DNA of 64,000 nucleotides from Kroppenstedtia eburnea (GTDB lineage Bacteria; Bacillota; Bacilli; Thermoactinomycetales; DSM-45169), in contig NZ_CP048103.1 in assembly GCF_013282215.1 (NCBI RefSeq), positions 1,612,001 to 1,676,000 of the forward strand, written 5' to 3'. The translations under genes were made by a program, and so were the position numbers. The notes below the pieces were generated by a model. That model was not told where the DNA came from and ran no database searches. It was given only the letters and a program-made list of their open reading frames with translations. Below, in pieces: positions 52,280 through 60,780 of this stretch (the stretch's first letter is position 1; each line of letters begins with the position of its first letter).

Positions 52280-53272
52280 ATGGGTAACGAGGGACACAAG
52301 GAGCTGGGCCTGTCCGACGATCAAGTGTTGGAAATGTATCGCATGATGCTGTTGGCCCGCAAAGTGGACGAGCGGATGTGGTTGTTGAACCGGGCGGGGA
52401 AGATTCCCTTTGTCATCTCCTGTCAGGGACAGGAAGCGATCCAGGTGGGGGCGGCCTTCGCCCTGGACAGGGAAAAAGATTGGTTGTGCCCATACTATCG
52501 GGATCTGGGAATGATGCTGGCATTCGGCCAATCAGCCCGTGACCAGATGCTGTCCGCATTTGCCAAGGCGGAGGATCCCAACAGCGGGGGCCGGCAGATG
52601 CCCGGCCATTACGGGGACAAACGGTTCCGGATCGTTTCCGGCTCCAGCCCCGTCACCACCCAATTGTTGCATGCTGTCGGCGTGGCTTTGGCGGCCAAGA
52701 TGGAGAAAAAAGATTTTGTGACCTTGACCACCTTTGGGGAAGGGTCCAGCAACCAGGGAGATTTTCACGAAGGACTCAACTTCGCCGGGGTTCACAAACT
52801 CCCCGTGATCTTTATGTGTGAAAACAACAAATATGCCATCTCCGTACCGGTGGAAAAACAACTCGCCGGAGGCAGCGTCGCCGCCCGGGGACAGGGGTAC
52901 GGAATGCCCGGGATTGAGGTGGATGGCAACGATCCATTGAAAGTGTTCAAGGTGGTGCGGGAAGCCGCCGACCGGGCCCGCCGGGGGGAAGGCCCCACCT
53001 TGATTGAAGCGATCTCTTACCGACTGGTTCCCCATTCCAGCGATGACGACGATCGGACATACCGGAAGAAGGAAGAAGTGGAGGAAGCCCGCAAAAAGGA
53101 TCCCTTGGTCCAATTCAATCAGTATTTGCAGGATAGCGGGCTGTTGGACGAAGAGAAAGAGAACGCCCTCAACCGGGAGATCGCCCACCTGGTGGATGAG
53201 GCGACGGAATATGCGGAAGCGGCGCCCTACCCCGAGGCGGAAGAGACTTATACTCATGTCTATGCGGAATAG
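52280..53272 (+). CDS. bkdAA: branched-chain 2-oxoacid dehydrogenase E1 alpha
   Basis: Decarboxylates branched 2-oxo acids with thiamine diphosphate together with BkdAB. The 330-residue subunit has QGQEAIQVGAAFAL near residue 50, the TPP motif TTFGEGSSNQGDFHEGLNFA near residue 153 with ENNKYAIS, and SYRLVPHSSDDDDRTYR near residue 248, the phosphorylation-loop region. GGAGGGATCCGTCA precedes the ATG. Confidence 0.95.
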   Translation: MGNEGHKELGLSDDQVLEMYRMMLLARKVDERMWLLNRAGKIPFVISCQGQEAIQVGAAFALDREKDWLCPYYRDLGMMLAFGQSARDQMLSAFAKAEDPNSGGRQMPGHYGDKRFRIVSGSSPVTTQLLHAVGVALAAKMEKKDFVTLTTFGEGSSNQGDFHEGLNFAGVHKLPVIFMCENNKYAISVPVEKQLAGGSVAARGQGYGMPGIEVDGNDPLKVFKVVREAADRARRGEGPTLIEAISYRLVPHSSDDDDRTYRKKEEVEEARKKDPLVQFNQYLQDSGLLDEEKENALNREIAHLVDEATEYAEAAPYPEAEETYTHVYAE

Positions 53273-53284
53273 GAGGAGAGAAAC

Positions 53285-54268
53285 ATGCCGGTGATTTCCT
53301 ATATCGATGCGGTGACCCAGGCCCTCCGGGAAGAGATGCAACGGGATGAACGGGTGTTTGTGCTGGGGGAGGATGTGGGCGTCCGGGGTGGAGTTTTCCG
53401 GGCCACCGCCGGTCTGATCGAAGAATTCGGCGCTGAGCGGGTGTTGGACACTCCCCTGACCGAGTCGGCCATCGCCGGGGTTGCGATCGGGGCTTCCGTC
53501 TACGGGATGCGTCCGGTGGCGGAGATGCAGTTTGCCGACTTCATCATGCCGGCGGTCAACCAGATTGTCAGCGAGGCGGCCAAGATGCGCTACCGCTCCA
53601 ACAATGACTGGCATTGCCCGATGGTGGTGCGGGCCCCGTACGGGGGCGGGGTTCACGGGGCGCTCTATCATTCCCAGAGCGTGGAGAGCCTCTTTGCAGG
53701 GGTGCCGGGACTGAAGATCGTCACCCCCTCCACGCCCTATGATGTGAAGGGTCTCCTCAAAAGTGCGATTCGCGATGAGGATCCCGTCCTCTTCTTTGAA
53801 CATAAACGGTGCTACCGCCTCATTAAAGGGGAGGTGCCGGAAGATGATTACACCATCCCCATCGGCAAGGCGGAAGTGAAACGGAAAGGCACCGATGTGA
53901 CGGTCATCTCCTACGGGCTCACCCTCCACTTCGCGTTGAAAGCGGCGGAGGAGCTGGAGAAGGAGGGGATCAGTGTCCATGTTCTGGATCTGCGCACCCT
54001 GATTCCCCTGGATAAAGAGGCGATCCTGGAAGCCGTGGCCCAAACGGGGAAAGTACTGATCATCCACGAAGACAACCTGACCGGCGGATTTGGCGGGGAA
54101 GTGGCGGCGGTGATCGCACAGGAGGCGTTCTTTGAACTGGATGCCCCCGTCCGCCGTCTCTGCGGCCCCGATGTGCCGGCGATGCCTTACAGTGCACCTC
54201 TGGAAAAGGAATTTATGCTGAATCCTGAGAAAGTGACCCGGGCCATCCGGGAGTTGGCGGAGTTTTAA
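53285..54268 (+). CDS. bkdAB: branched-chain 2-oxoacid dehydrogenase E1 beta
   Basis: A 327-residue transketolase-like subunit with VLGEDVGVRGGVFRAT near residue 25, DTPLTESAIAGVAIG near residue 57, and RAPYGGGVHGALYHSQSVE near residue 115. It forms an alpha2beta2 E1 with BkdAA. AGGAGGAGAGAAAC precedes the ATG, 12 bases after bkdAA. Confidence 0.95.
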   Translation: MPVISYIDAVTQALREEMQRDERVFVLGEDVGVRGGVFRATAGLIEEFGAERVLDTPLTESAIAGVAIGASVYGMRPVAEMQFADFIMPAVNQIVSEAAKMRYRSNNDWHCPMVVRAPYGGGVHGALYHSQSVESLFAGVPGLKIVTPSTPYDVKGLLKSAIRDEDPVLFFEHKRCYRLIKGEVPEDDYTIPIGKAEVKRKGTDVTVISYGLTLHFALKAAEELEKEGISVHVLDLRTLIPLDKEAILEAVAQTGKVLIIHEDNLTGGFGGEVAAVIAQEAFFELDAPVRRLCGPDVPAMPYSAPLEKEFMLNPEKVTRAIRELAEF

Positions 54269-54284
54269 AGGAGGAGGTACACCG

Positions 54285-55562
54285 ATGGCGACCGATATTA
54301 CGATGCCCCAGCTGGGGGAGAGCGTGACGGAAGGGACCATCACCAAGTGGTTGAAGCAACCCGGGGATTCCGTCGCCAAATATGAGCCCCTCTGTGAGGT
54401 GGCCACGGACAAAGTGAATGCGGAAGTCCCCGCCACCATGAGCGGAACAGTGACGGAGATCGTCACCGAAGAAGGGAAGACGGTGGAGGTCGGGGAGATC
54501 ATCTGCCGGATCCAGGAAGAAGGAAAAGAAGAGGCGACCGCCCCCGCTCCGGAAACGGAGAAAAAACCGGAAGCGGCACCATCTGCGGCAGACGAAGATG
54601 ACAAATCGATGAAACGCCGCTATTCCCCGGCGGTGATCCGTCTCGCCCAGGAGAACGACATCGACCTGGAGCAGGTGAAGGGGACCGGAAAGGGCGGCCG
54701 CATCACACGCAAGGATCTGCTGCAGCTGATCGAATCGGGACAGACCGGTGCCGCCCAGCCCCGCAAGGAACCCGTGGAACCGGGGACTGCACCGGCACCG
54801 GAGACCGCCCGGGCCGCGGCCGCCCCTTCTCCCGCTGTGGAGTCCAAACCTGCCGCCAGCTTGGAGCCCGGAGATCAGGAGATCCCCCTCACCAGCGTGC
54901 GCAAAACCATCGCCCAGCGCATGGTGGCCAGCAAGCATGAAGCTCCCCACGCCTGGACGATGGTGCAGGCGGATGTGACCGGCCTGGTCAAACTGCGGCA
55001 AAAGATGAAGGAGGAGTTTAAAAAGAGGGAAGGACTCTCTTTGACCTACCTGCCCTTCTTTATCAAGGCAGTGGTGGATTCCCTGAAGGAGTTCCCCCAT
55101 CTCAACTCGACCTGGGGCGGGGACCGGATCATTCTGAAAAAGCGGATCAACATCTCCATAGCTGTCGCCACTGAGGATGCCCTCTACGTTCCGGTGATTC
55201 ACGATGCCGACGAGAAAAGCATCCTCGGCCTGGCCAAGGCGATCCACCAACTGGCGGAGAAGACCCGGGCCGGCAAGCTGACCATGGATGATCTGTCCGG
55301 CGGCACCTTCACCGTCAACAACACCGGCTCCTTCGGCTCCATCGCCTCCCAGCCGATCATCAACCATCCCCAGGCGGCGATCATCTCCATGGAGTCGATT
55401 GTGAAACAGCCGGTCATCAAGGACGACATGATCGCCGTCCGCGATCTGGTCAACCTCTGCCTCTCCCTCGACCACCGCATCCTGGACGGCCTGATGGCGG
55501 GCCGCTTCCTCCAGCGGGTGAAAGAACGCCTGGAGTCTTATGGCCCCGATACACAGATTTAG
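54285..55562 (+). CDS. bkdB: branched-chain acyltransferase E2
   Basis: Core subunit that transfers the acyl group to CoA. The 425-residue protein has one lipoyl domain with CEVATDKVNAEVPA (lipoyl Lys near residue 44), a peripheral subunit-binding domain around residues 110-148 (YSPAVIRLAQENDIDL), an Ala/Pro linker, and a catalytic domain ending in LSLDHRILDGLMAGRFL with the active-site His. AAAGGAGGAGGTACACCG precedes the ATG. Confidence 0.95.
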   Translation: MATDITMPQLGESVTEGTITKWLKQPGDSVAKYEPLCEVATDKVNAEVPATMSGTVTEIVTEEGKTVEVGEIICRIQEEGKEEATAPAPETEKKPEAAPSAADEDDKSMKRRYSPAVIRLAQENDIDLEQVKGTGKGGRITRKDLLQLIESGQTGAAQPRKEPVEPGTAPAPETARAAAAPSPAVESKPAASLEPGDQEIPLTSVRKTIAQRMVASKHEAPHAWTMVQADVTGLVKLRQKMKEEFKKREGLSLTYLPFFIKAVVDSLKEFPHLNSTWGGDRIILKKRINISIAVATEDALYVPVIHDADEKSILGLAKAIHQLAEKTRAGKLTMDDLSGGTFTVNNTGSFGSIASQPIINHPQAAIISMESIVKQPVIKDDMIAVRDLVNLCLSLDHRILDGLMAGRFLQRVKERLESYGPDTQI

Positions 55563-55572
55563 ATTGACTTCG

Positions 55573-55599
55573 GCACCCTGTTGATCAGGGTGCTTTTTT
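55573..55599 (+). terminator. terminator of the bkd operon
   Basis: GCACCCTG pairs with CAGGGTGC around TTGAT and is followed by six Ts. Confidence 0.88.
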
Positions 55600-55732
55600 G
55601 TGCAGTCGGAGACTTTGACATCGCATAATTCTGAGAGGGCCCTAACAAGAAAAGTCCTTACTTCAAAACCAACGAAACGATGCCGGTTGGAAGTTTGGGA
55701 TAAAGGAATTATTTCTATTCTTTTTTCAACAT

Positions 55733-56085
55733 TTAGCCTTGAAAAACCCCGCTTTTCTTCTTTTCCTTGATCCGGTAGTTTTCCCCTTTAATGTTTACCG
55801 TGACGGAGTTATGGAGCGACCGGTCCAGGATAGCCGTTACCAGCACCGGATCCACAAAGATCTCGCCCCACATACATCCCGAACGATTTATTGGAAGCGA
55901 GAAGGGTGGATCTCTTTTCATAGCGTTCGGATACAGGATTTGGACTAAAAAATGGGCAGCGGCATCCTCTATTTTTTGGTACCCAAGTTCGATGATGATC
56001 AAGAGATTCGGCTTGGTGAAGAATATTCTGATGTGTTCCGTTGGTGGGCTTCCTATAGAAAACAACAGCGCAACCGGGTATCTGA
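55733..56085 (-). pseudogene. istB: istB relic (IS21-family helper ATPase)
   Basis: The minus strand encodes pieces of IstB in two alternating frames. One has NLLIIIELGYQKIEDAAAHF, the next ERYEKRSTLLASNKSFG, and then the first frame returns with GEIFVDPVLVTAILDRSLH and VTVNIKGENYRIKEKKKSG to the TAA. At least two frameshifts are needed. The Walker A region is degenerate (SIGSPPTEHIRI) and the stretch after it is deleted. No istA or intact IS21 ends are seen. It is a decayed element between the bkd operon and the sugar operon. Confidence 0.8.
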
Positions 56086-56118
56086 GAGAACGACCTTGTC
56101 CGAAATATCACTTGAAAA

Positions 56119-56147
56119 TTGACAAATACCGAATTGTTCTGTAATAT
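56119..56147 (+). promoter_or_regulatory. promoter of the sugar operon regulator
   Basis: TTGACA (56119-56124) and TAATAT (56142-56147) are exactly 17 bp apart. The first operator copy begins directly after the -10. Confidence 0.8.
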
Positions 56148-56182
56148 TGTAATCGATTTCAAAAGAAATGTAATCGATTACA
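56148..56182 (+). promoter_or_regulatory. paired LacI-family operators
   Basis: TGTAATCGATTACA at 56169-56182 is a perfect palindrome and TGTAATCGATTTCA at 56148-56161 is a one-mismatch copy. Their centres are 21 bp apart, two helical turns. The CG at the centre is typical of LacI-family sites. They overlap the transcription start, fitting autorepression of the whole operon. Confidence 0.75.
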
Positions 56183-56202
56183 AATTGTTTAGGAGTTTTG
56201 TG

Positions 56203-57186
56203 ATGAATAAGCCCACGATGAAAGATGTCGCCCGATTATCCGGTGTCTCTACTGCGACGGTCTCACGGGTGTTGAACAAAAGCGGTGCAGTCCGTGAGGA
56301 GATGAAAAGACGGGTTGCCGCGGCCATGGAGGAACTGGGTTACAAACCGAACGGAGTGGCGCGAAGCCTGAGAAAAAACCAGACAAAAACGATCGGGGTG
56401 ATTATACCGGATATCTCCAACCCCTACTTTATGAAAGCTTCCAAGGGAATCGAAGATATTCTTTATCCGAAGGGGTACCACCTCATTTTTTGCAGTAGCG
56501 ATGAAAATCCCCGAAAGGAGCAGAACCTATTGACCCTACTGTCTGAAAAACGTGTCGATGCGATCGTCGTGGCTACAGCGGGGGGTAATGAGGATTTCAT
56601 TCGTTATCTTCACTCTTCCGGAATTCCGATCATGCTGATCGATCGAAAGATCGAAGGGGGTGGGCTTGATCTCATAGCAGAGGACAACTTTCAGGGTGCC
56701 TATCGGCTAACCAAAAAAGTCCTGGATCAAGGACACAGGCGAATCGGTATTGTGAATGGCTTGTTGGGGGTGAGTACTGGGAAGGATCGAAAAGCGGGAT
56801 TTGAAAAGGCGATCGGAGAATACGGGATCGATCAAGATCCGCAGCTCGTTTTCGATGGATCCTTTACAGAGGAGAGTGGTAGAAGAGCGGCCGCACGGTT
56901 TATGCAATTAGCCGACAGGCCCACCGCCATCGTTTGCCTCAACAACCTGATGGCCTCCGGTGTTCTACTCCAATTGAATCAACAGGGAGTTGATATTCGC
57001 GATATTGTTGTCGCCTCTTACGGGTCCATCGAGATGGCGCCCCTGGTGGCGCCCCATGATAGCCTGATCACGGTTAAGCAATATCCCTACGATATGGGGA
57101 ATCGGGCGGCACAGATCCTGCTGGCCCGGCTGCAGAAAGAGGGGGAAGAACCGCGGGAGGAGATACTGGAAACCGGATTGGACTAA
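56203..57186 (+). CDS. LacI-family transcriptional regulator of the sugar operon
   Basis: A 327-residue repressor. The helix-turn-helix is TMKDVARLSGVSTATVSRVL (residues 4-23), the hinge GYKPNGVARSL follows, and a periplasmic-binding-protein fold occupies the rest (IGVIIPDISNPYF near residue 64). TAGGAGTTTTGTG precedes the ATG; a longer frame to 56119 overlaps the promoter and is rejected. It is the first gene of the transport and catabolism operon and presumably senses its sugar or a derivative. Confidence 0.9.
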   Translation: MNKPTMKDVARLSGVSTATVSRVLNKSGAVREEMKRRVAAAMEELGYKPNGVARSLRKNQTKTIGVIIPDISNPYFMKASKGIEDILYPKGYHLIFCSSDENPRKEQNLLTLLSEKRVDAIVVATAGGNEDFIRYLHSSGIPIMLIDRKIEGGGLDLIAEDNFQGAYRLTKKVLDQGHRRIGIVNGLLGVSTGKDRKAGFEKAIGEYGIDQDPQLVFDGSFTEESGRRAAARFMQLADRPTAIVCLNNLMASGVLLQLNQQGVDIRDIVVASYGSIEMAPLVAPHDSLITVKQYPYDMGNRAAQILLARLQKEGEEPREEILETGLD

Positions 57187-57211
57187 AACGTCATGTGAGG
57201 GGATGGGTTCA

Positions 57212-58705
57212 ATGAAGAAAATACTGAAGATGAGAGGAATCTGTAAATCTTTCCCCGGGGTTAAAGCATTGGACGATGTCCAAATGGATGTTCAAAGCGG
57301 GGAAGTGCATGTCCTTTTGGGGGAGAACGGGGCGGGGAAGTCCACCCTGATGAAGATTTTGGCTGGCGTGTATCGGGCTGACCGCGGTACGATCGAGATC
57401 GATGGCCGTCAGGTCCAGATCCGGAATACAAAAGAGGCCAAGCAGCACAGAGTCGGAATCATTTTTCAGGAGTTTAACCTTATCCCACACCTGACGGTCG
57501 CCGAGAACATTTTTTTGGGCAGAGAGCCCCGGGTTCTGCGCGGAATGGTTAATATCAAGCGATTAATCGGCGATGCGGAGAGGGTATTGCGTGAAATGAA
57601 TTTGCATCATATCTCTCCTCGTACCCTGGTCCAGGATCTGGGTGTGGCAGAGCAGCAGATGGTGGAAATTGCGAAGGCGTTGTCCACCCAATCACGCATC
57701 CTGATTCTAGATGAACCGACCGCTGCCTTAACAGAACAAGAGATCGAGACGCTCTTCGACAAAGTTCGCGACTTAAAAGCGAAGGGCGTCGGAGTGATCT
57801 ATATCTCGCACCGTTTTGAAGAATTTCCCCATATAGCGGACAGGGTTACCGTCATGAGAGATGGTTGCACCGTATCCACTTTAAACTATTCCGAGACCAG
57901 TGATGAAGAATTGATTCGTCTGATGGTCGGTAGAAACCTTCAGAACCAATGGAGGGCGCAGGGGACGCCTTCCGACGGAAAAGAGCTACTTCGTGTCACG
58001 AATCTGTCTACCCGAAGCCGACTGAGAGAGGTCAGCTTGCACTTGAATTCCGGAGAGATCCTAGGAATTGCGGGCCTGATGGGATCGGGTCGAACAGAGT
58101 TGGCTCGAGCCATCTTCGGTGCCGATTCGATTTCGGGCGGAGACATCTTTATCCGGGATAAAAAAGTGGTGATACGTTCTCCCAAACAAGCGATTGATCA
58201 TGGGATCTGCTACCTGTCTGAAGATCGCAAGAAGAACGGACTCGCCCTCAATCTGTCTGTTCGTGAAAATATTACAATGGCAGATATGAAAGCGATTTCC
58301 TACAAGTCTGTCATCAATCGGCGGGAAGAGTCCGCGAAAGTGCAATCTTATATCGAGCAGCTGAAGATCAAGACACCCTCCGCAGAACAAAAGGTAAAAT
58401 ACCTGAGCGGCGGCAACCAGCAGAAAGTGGTCATCGCCAAGTGGCTGCACTCCAAGTCTCAAATATTTATATTTGATGAGCCGACACGCGGCATTGACGT
58501 CGGTGCGAAGACTGAGGTGTACGAATTGATCCGGCAACTGGCCCGCAGGGGGAAGGCCGTGATGGTGATCTCTTCGGAAATGCCGGAACTGCTGGGCTTG
58601 AGTGATCGGATTCTGGTCATGAACGAAGGGCGCCTGACCGGCACATTGACACGGGAACAGGCTACGCAGGAAAAAATCATGCATTATGCCACCTTGGGAA
58701 TTTAG
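57212..58705 (+). CDS. sugar ABC transporter ATPase, RbsA type
   Basis: A 497-residue protein with two fused ATPase domains. The first has Walker A GENGAGKSTLMKIL near residue 35 and ILILDEPTAAL; the second has a modified P-loop AGLMGSGRTELARAIFG near residue 286, signature LSGGNQQKVVIAKWL and FIFDEPTRGID. This is the RbsA/XylG/AraG layout for monosaccharide uptake. The ATG at 57212 is spaced properly from GTGAGGGGATGG; the ATG three codons earlier is too close. Confidence 0.92.
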   Translation: MKKILKMRGICKSFPGVKALDDVQMDVQSGEVHVLLGENGAGKSTLMKILAGVYRADRGTIEIDGRQVQIRNTKEAKQHRVGIIFQEFNLIPHLTVAENIFLGREPRVLRGMVNIKRLIGDAERVLREMNLHHISPRTLVQDLGVAEQQMVEIAKALSTQSRILILDEPTAALTEQEIETLFDKVRDLKAKGVGVIYISHRFEEFPHIADRVTVMRDGCTVSTLNYSETSDEELIRLMVGRNLQNQWRAQGTPSDGKELLRVTNLSTRSRLREVSLHLNSGEILGIAGLMGSGRTELARAIFGADSISGGDIFIRDKKVVIRSPKQAIDHGICYLSEDRKKNGLALNLSVRENITMADMKAISYKSVINRREESAKVQSYIEQLKIKTPSAEQKVKYLSGGNQQKVVIAKWLHSKSQIFIFDEPTRGIDVGAKTEVYELIRQLARRGKAVMVISSEMPELLGLSDRILVMNEGRLTGTLTREQATQEKIMHYATLGI

Positions 58706-58759
58706 AGATTCACATCCTATTGGTCCTATCACACAGTCCAGCTGAAAGGAGACAGGTTC

Positions 58760-59737
58760 ATGAGTCCCTTACTGGCAGAGAAGCAGAAGCACCTTACTTC
58801 AAAAGACTCAAAAGGGTCGCTTTTGCAAAAGATGTACGCCCTTTTGGGCCTGATCCTTCTGTCCGGTGTGCTGTCCGTTATGTCTCCCCATTTCCCCAGT
58901 TTTCAGAACATACTGTCCATATCGTTGCAGACGGCGATTATTGCCATCCTTGCCTTAGGACAAACCTACGTGATCATTTCGGCGGGGATCGACTTGTCTG
59001 TCGGTTCTGTACTGGCGCTATCCGGTGTGATCAGCAGCCAGCTATTGGTTGAGGGGGTTCCGGTTCTCCCTGCGTTGATCATCGGGATCGTCAGCGGCGG
59101 AATTCTCGGTCTGATCAACGGTTTGGCCATCACGAAGGGCAACCTGCCCCCTTTTATCGTAACCTTGGGCATGATGGGGGTCGCCCGTGGAATCGCTCTG
59201 GTTTTGACCAATGGCCTGCCTGTGTCGGGATTACCGGACGCCTTTACCAGGCTGGGTAACGATCGACTCTTCTATATCCCGATCCCTGTCCTCTTTTTGA
59301 TCGTCGTGGCCGTGGTCGGGCACTTCGTCCTGCGGCGGACGGTGTTCGGCCGATATGTCTACGCCATCGGAAGCAATGAGGAAGCAGCCCGACTGTCAGG
59401 AATTCCGACCGCTTTACACAAGACGATGATCTACACGTTGTGCGGGATGTTTGCCGGACTTGCCGGTGTCCTGTTGTCTGCGCGGCTGATTTCCGCGCAA
59501 CCGACAGCGGGGACCGGTTATGAGCTGGATGCAATTGCCGCAGTGGTGATCGGGGGTGCCAGCCTGATGGGAGGCGTGGGATCGATCGGCGGAACTGTCA
59601 TCGGTGCCTTCATTATGGGCGTGTTGAGAAACGGCCTTAACCTGCTTAGCGTCTCTCCCTTCTGGCAACAGATCGCCATCGGTTTGGTGATCGTACTTGC
59701 CGTCTATCTGGACCAACTACGGCGGAAAAAGGACTGA
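58760..59737 (+). CDS. sugar ABC transporter permease, RbsC type
   Basis: A 325-residue permease with about ten membrane segments. It has the family motifs TYVIISAGIDLSVGSVLALSG near residues 69-89 (split), INGLAITKGNLPPFIVTLGMM near residue 121, and IAAVVIGGASLMGGVGS near residue 257. AAAGGAGACAGGTTC precedes the ATG. Confidence 0.92.
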   Translation: MSPLLAEKQKHLTSKDSKGSLLQKMYALLGLILLSGVLSVMSPHFPSFQNILSISLQTAIIAILALGQTYVIISAGIDLSVGSVLALSGVISSQLLVEGVPVLPALIIGIVSGGILGLINGLAITKGNLPPFIVTLGMMGVARGIALVLTNGLPVSGLPDAFTRLGNDRLFYIPIPVLFLIVVAVVGHFVLRRTVFGRYVYAIGSNEEAARLSGIPTALHKTMIYTLCGMFAGLAGVLLSARLISAQPTAGTGYELDAIAAVVIGGASLMGGVGSIGGTVIGAFIMGVLRNGLNLLSVSPFWQQIAIGLVIVLAVYLDQLRRKKD

Positions 59738-59751
59738 AGGGGGAATGTACG

Positions 59752-60714
59752 TTGATGAGATGGATGACGTGTATCCTAATCCTGACCGTTTTGTTGGCAG
59801 TGCTTACCGGCTGTTCCATCGCGGGTGACAGTAACAAAAAGCAAATCAGTCTAATTGTGAAGTCGGTCGACTCTGAGTATTGGTTGGCGGTAAAAGAGGG
59901 AGCCGAAAAAGCGGCGAAGGAGGAGGGGGTGGAACTGGTCTTTCAGGGCCCCCCGACAGAGACTGATATCAATGAGCAATTGACACTCGTACAAAATGCG
60001 GTTACCCGGCAGGCCGATGCCATCGTGCTGGCAGCCAGCGACAGCAAAGCCTTGGCTCCCGCCGCCGAACAGGCGGACAAGGTGAACATCCCGGTGATCG
60101 CTATCGACTCTGGCGTCGAGTCAGACAAAATCAAGAGCTTCATCGCGACGGATAATGTTCAAGCGGGTGAAAAAGCAGCCGACACCTTAGCCGGAATGAT
60201 CGGTAAAAAAGGCGACGTTGCGATTATCAACTTCGTTCCGGGAGCAGCAACGGCCATGGATCGCGAACAAGGATTTAAAAAGGGAAGCAATAAATATCCG
60301 GACATGAAGACGATTACCACCCAATACAGCCAGAGTGACAAGGCGCGCGCCCTGTCGATCACCACGGATATCCTGACGGCTCATCCTAATGTCTCCGGTT
60401 TTTTCGCGACCAATAACCGCTCGGCTCTAGGCGCTGCACAGGCTATCCAACAAAAAGGGCTGAAAGGCAAGGTCAATCTGGTTGCCTTTGACGCGGATCC
60501 GGACGAAATAGCAGCCTTGAAGAAGGGGCTGATTCAAGCACTGGTGGTACAGGATCCGTATAAGATGGGTTATCTGGGAGTGAAAAACGCGGTGGCAGCC
60601 ACCCAAGGCAAAAAAGTTAAGAAACGCATTGACACTGGCGTCACCGTGGTAACGAAGGGGAACTTGCACCGAGAGCGAATTCAGAAACTCCTCAACCCTG
60701 AAAAAAGAGATTAA
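59752..60714 (+). CDS. sugar-binding lipoprotein of the ABC transporter
   Basis: A 320-residue periplasmic-binding-protein-fold lipoprotein. The signal peptide ends at the lipobox LLAVLTGC (lipidated Cys near residue 21). The mature part has DSEYWLAVKEGAEKAAKEEG and an inner ADAIVLAASDSKAL typical of RbsB/XylF pentose and hexose binders. The TTG start is eight bases after GAAGGGGG, with an ATG directly following as alternative. Unlike E. coli, the binding protein follows the permease. Confidence 0.9.
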   Translation: MMRWMTCILILTVLLAVLTGCSIAGDSNKKQISLIVKSVDSEYWLAVKEGAEKAAKEEGVELVFQGPPTETDINEQLTLVQNAVTRQADAIVLAASDSKALAPAAEQADKVNIPVIAIDSGVESDKIKSFIATDNVQAGEKAADTLAGMIGKKGDVAIINFVPGAATAMDREQGFKKGSNKYPDMKTITTQYSQSDKARALSITTDILTAHPNVSGFFATNNRSALGAAQAIQQKGLKGKVNLVAFDADPDEIAALKKGLIQALVVQDPYKMGYLGVKNAVAATQGKKVKKRIDTGVTVVTKGNLHRERIQKLLNPEKRD

Positions 60715-60780
60715 TACCCTCGCGGATAAGACGAATGTACCCGGGTTCAGACCCAAACGAATCAAGAGAGGAGCATATCG

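Noticed and set aside
52532-54604. 690-codon minus-strand frame over bkdAA-bkdAB-bkdB
   Set aside because: Antisense shadow of the bkd genes with no motif of its own.
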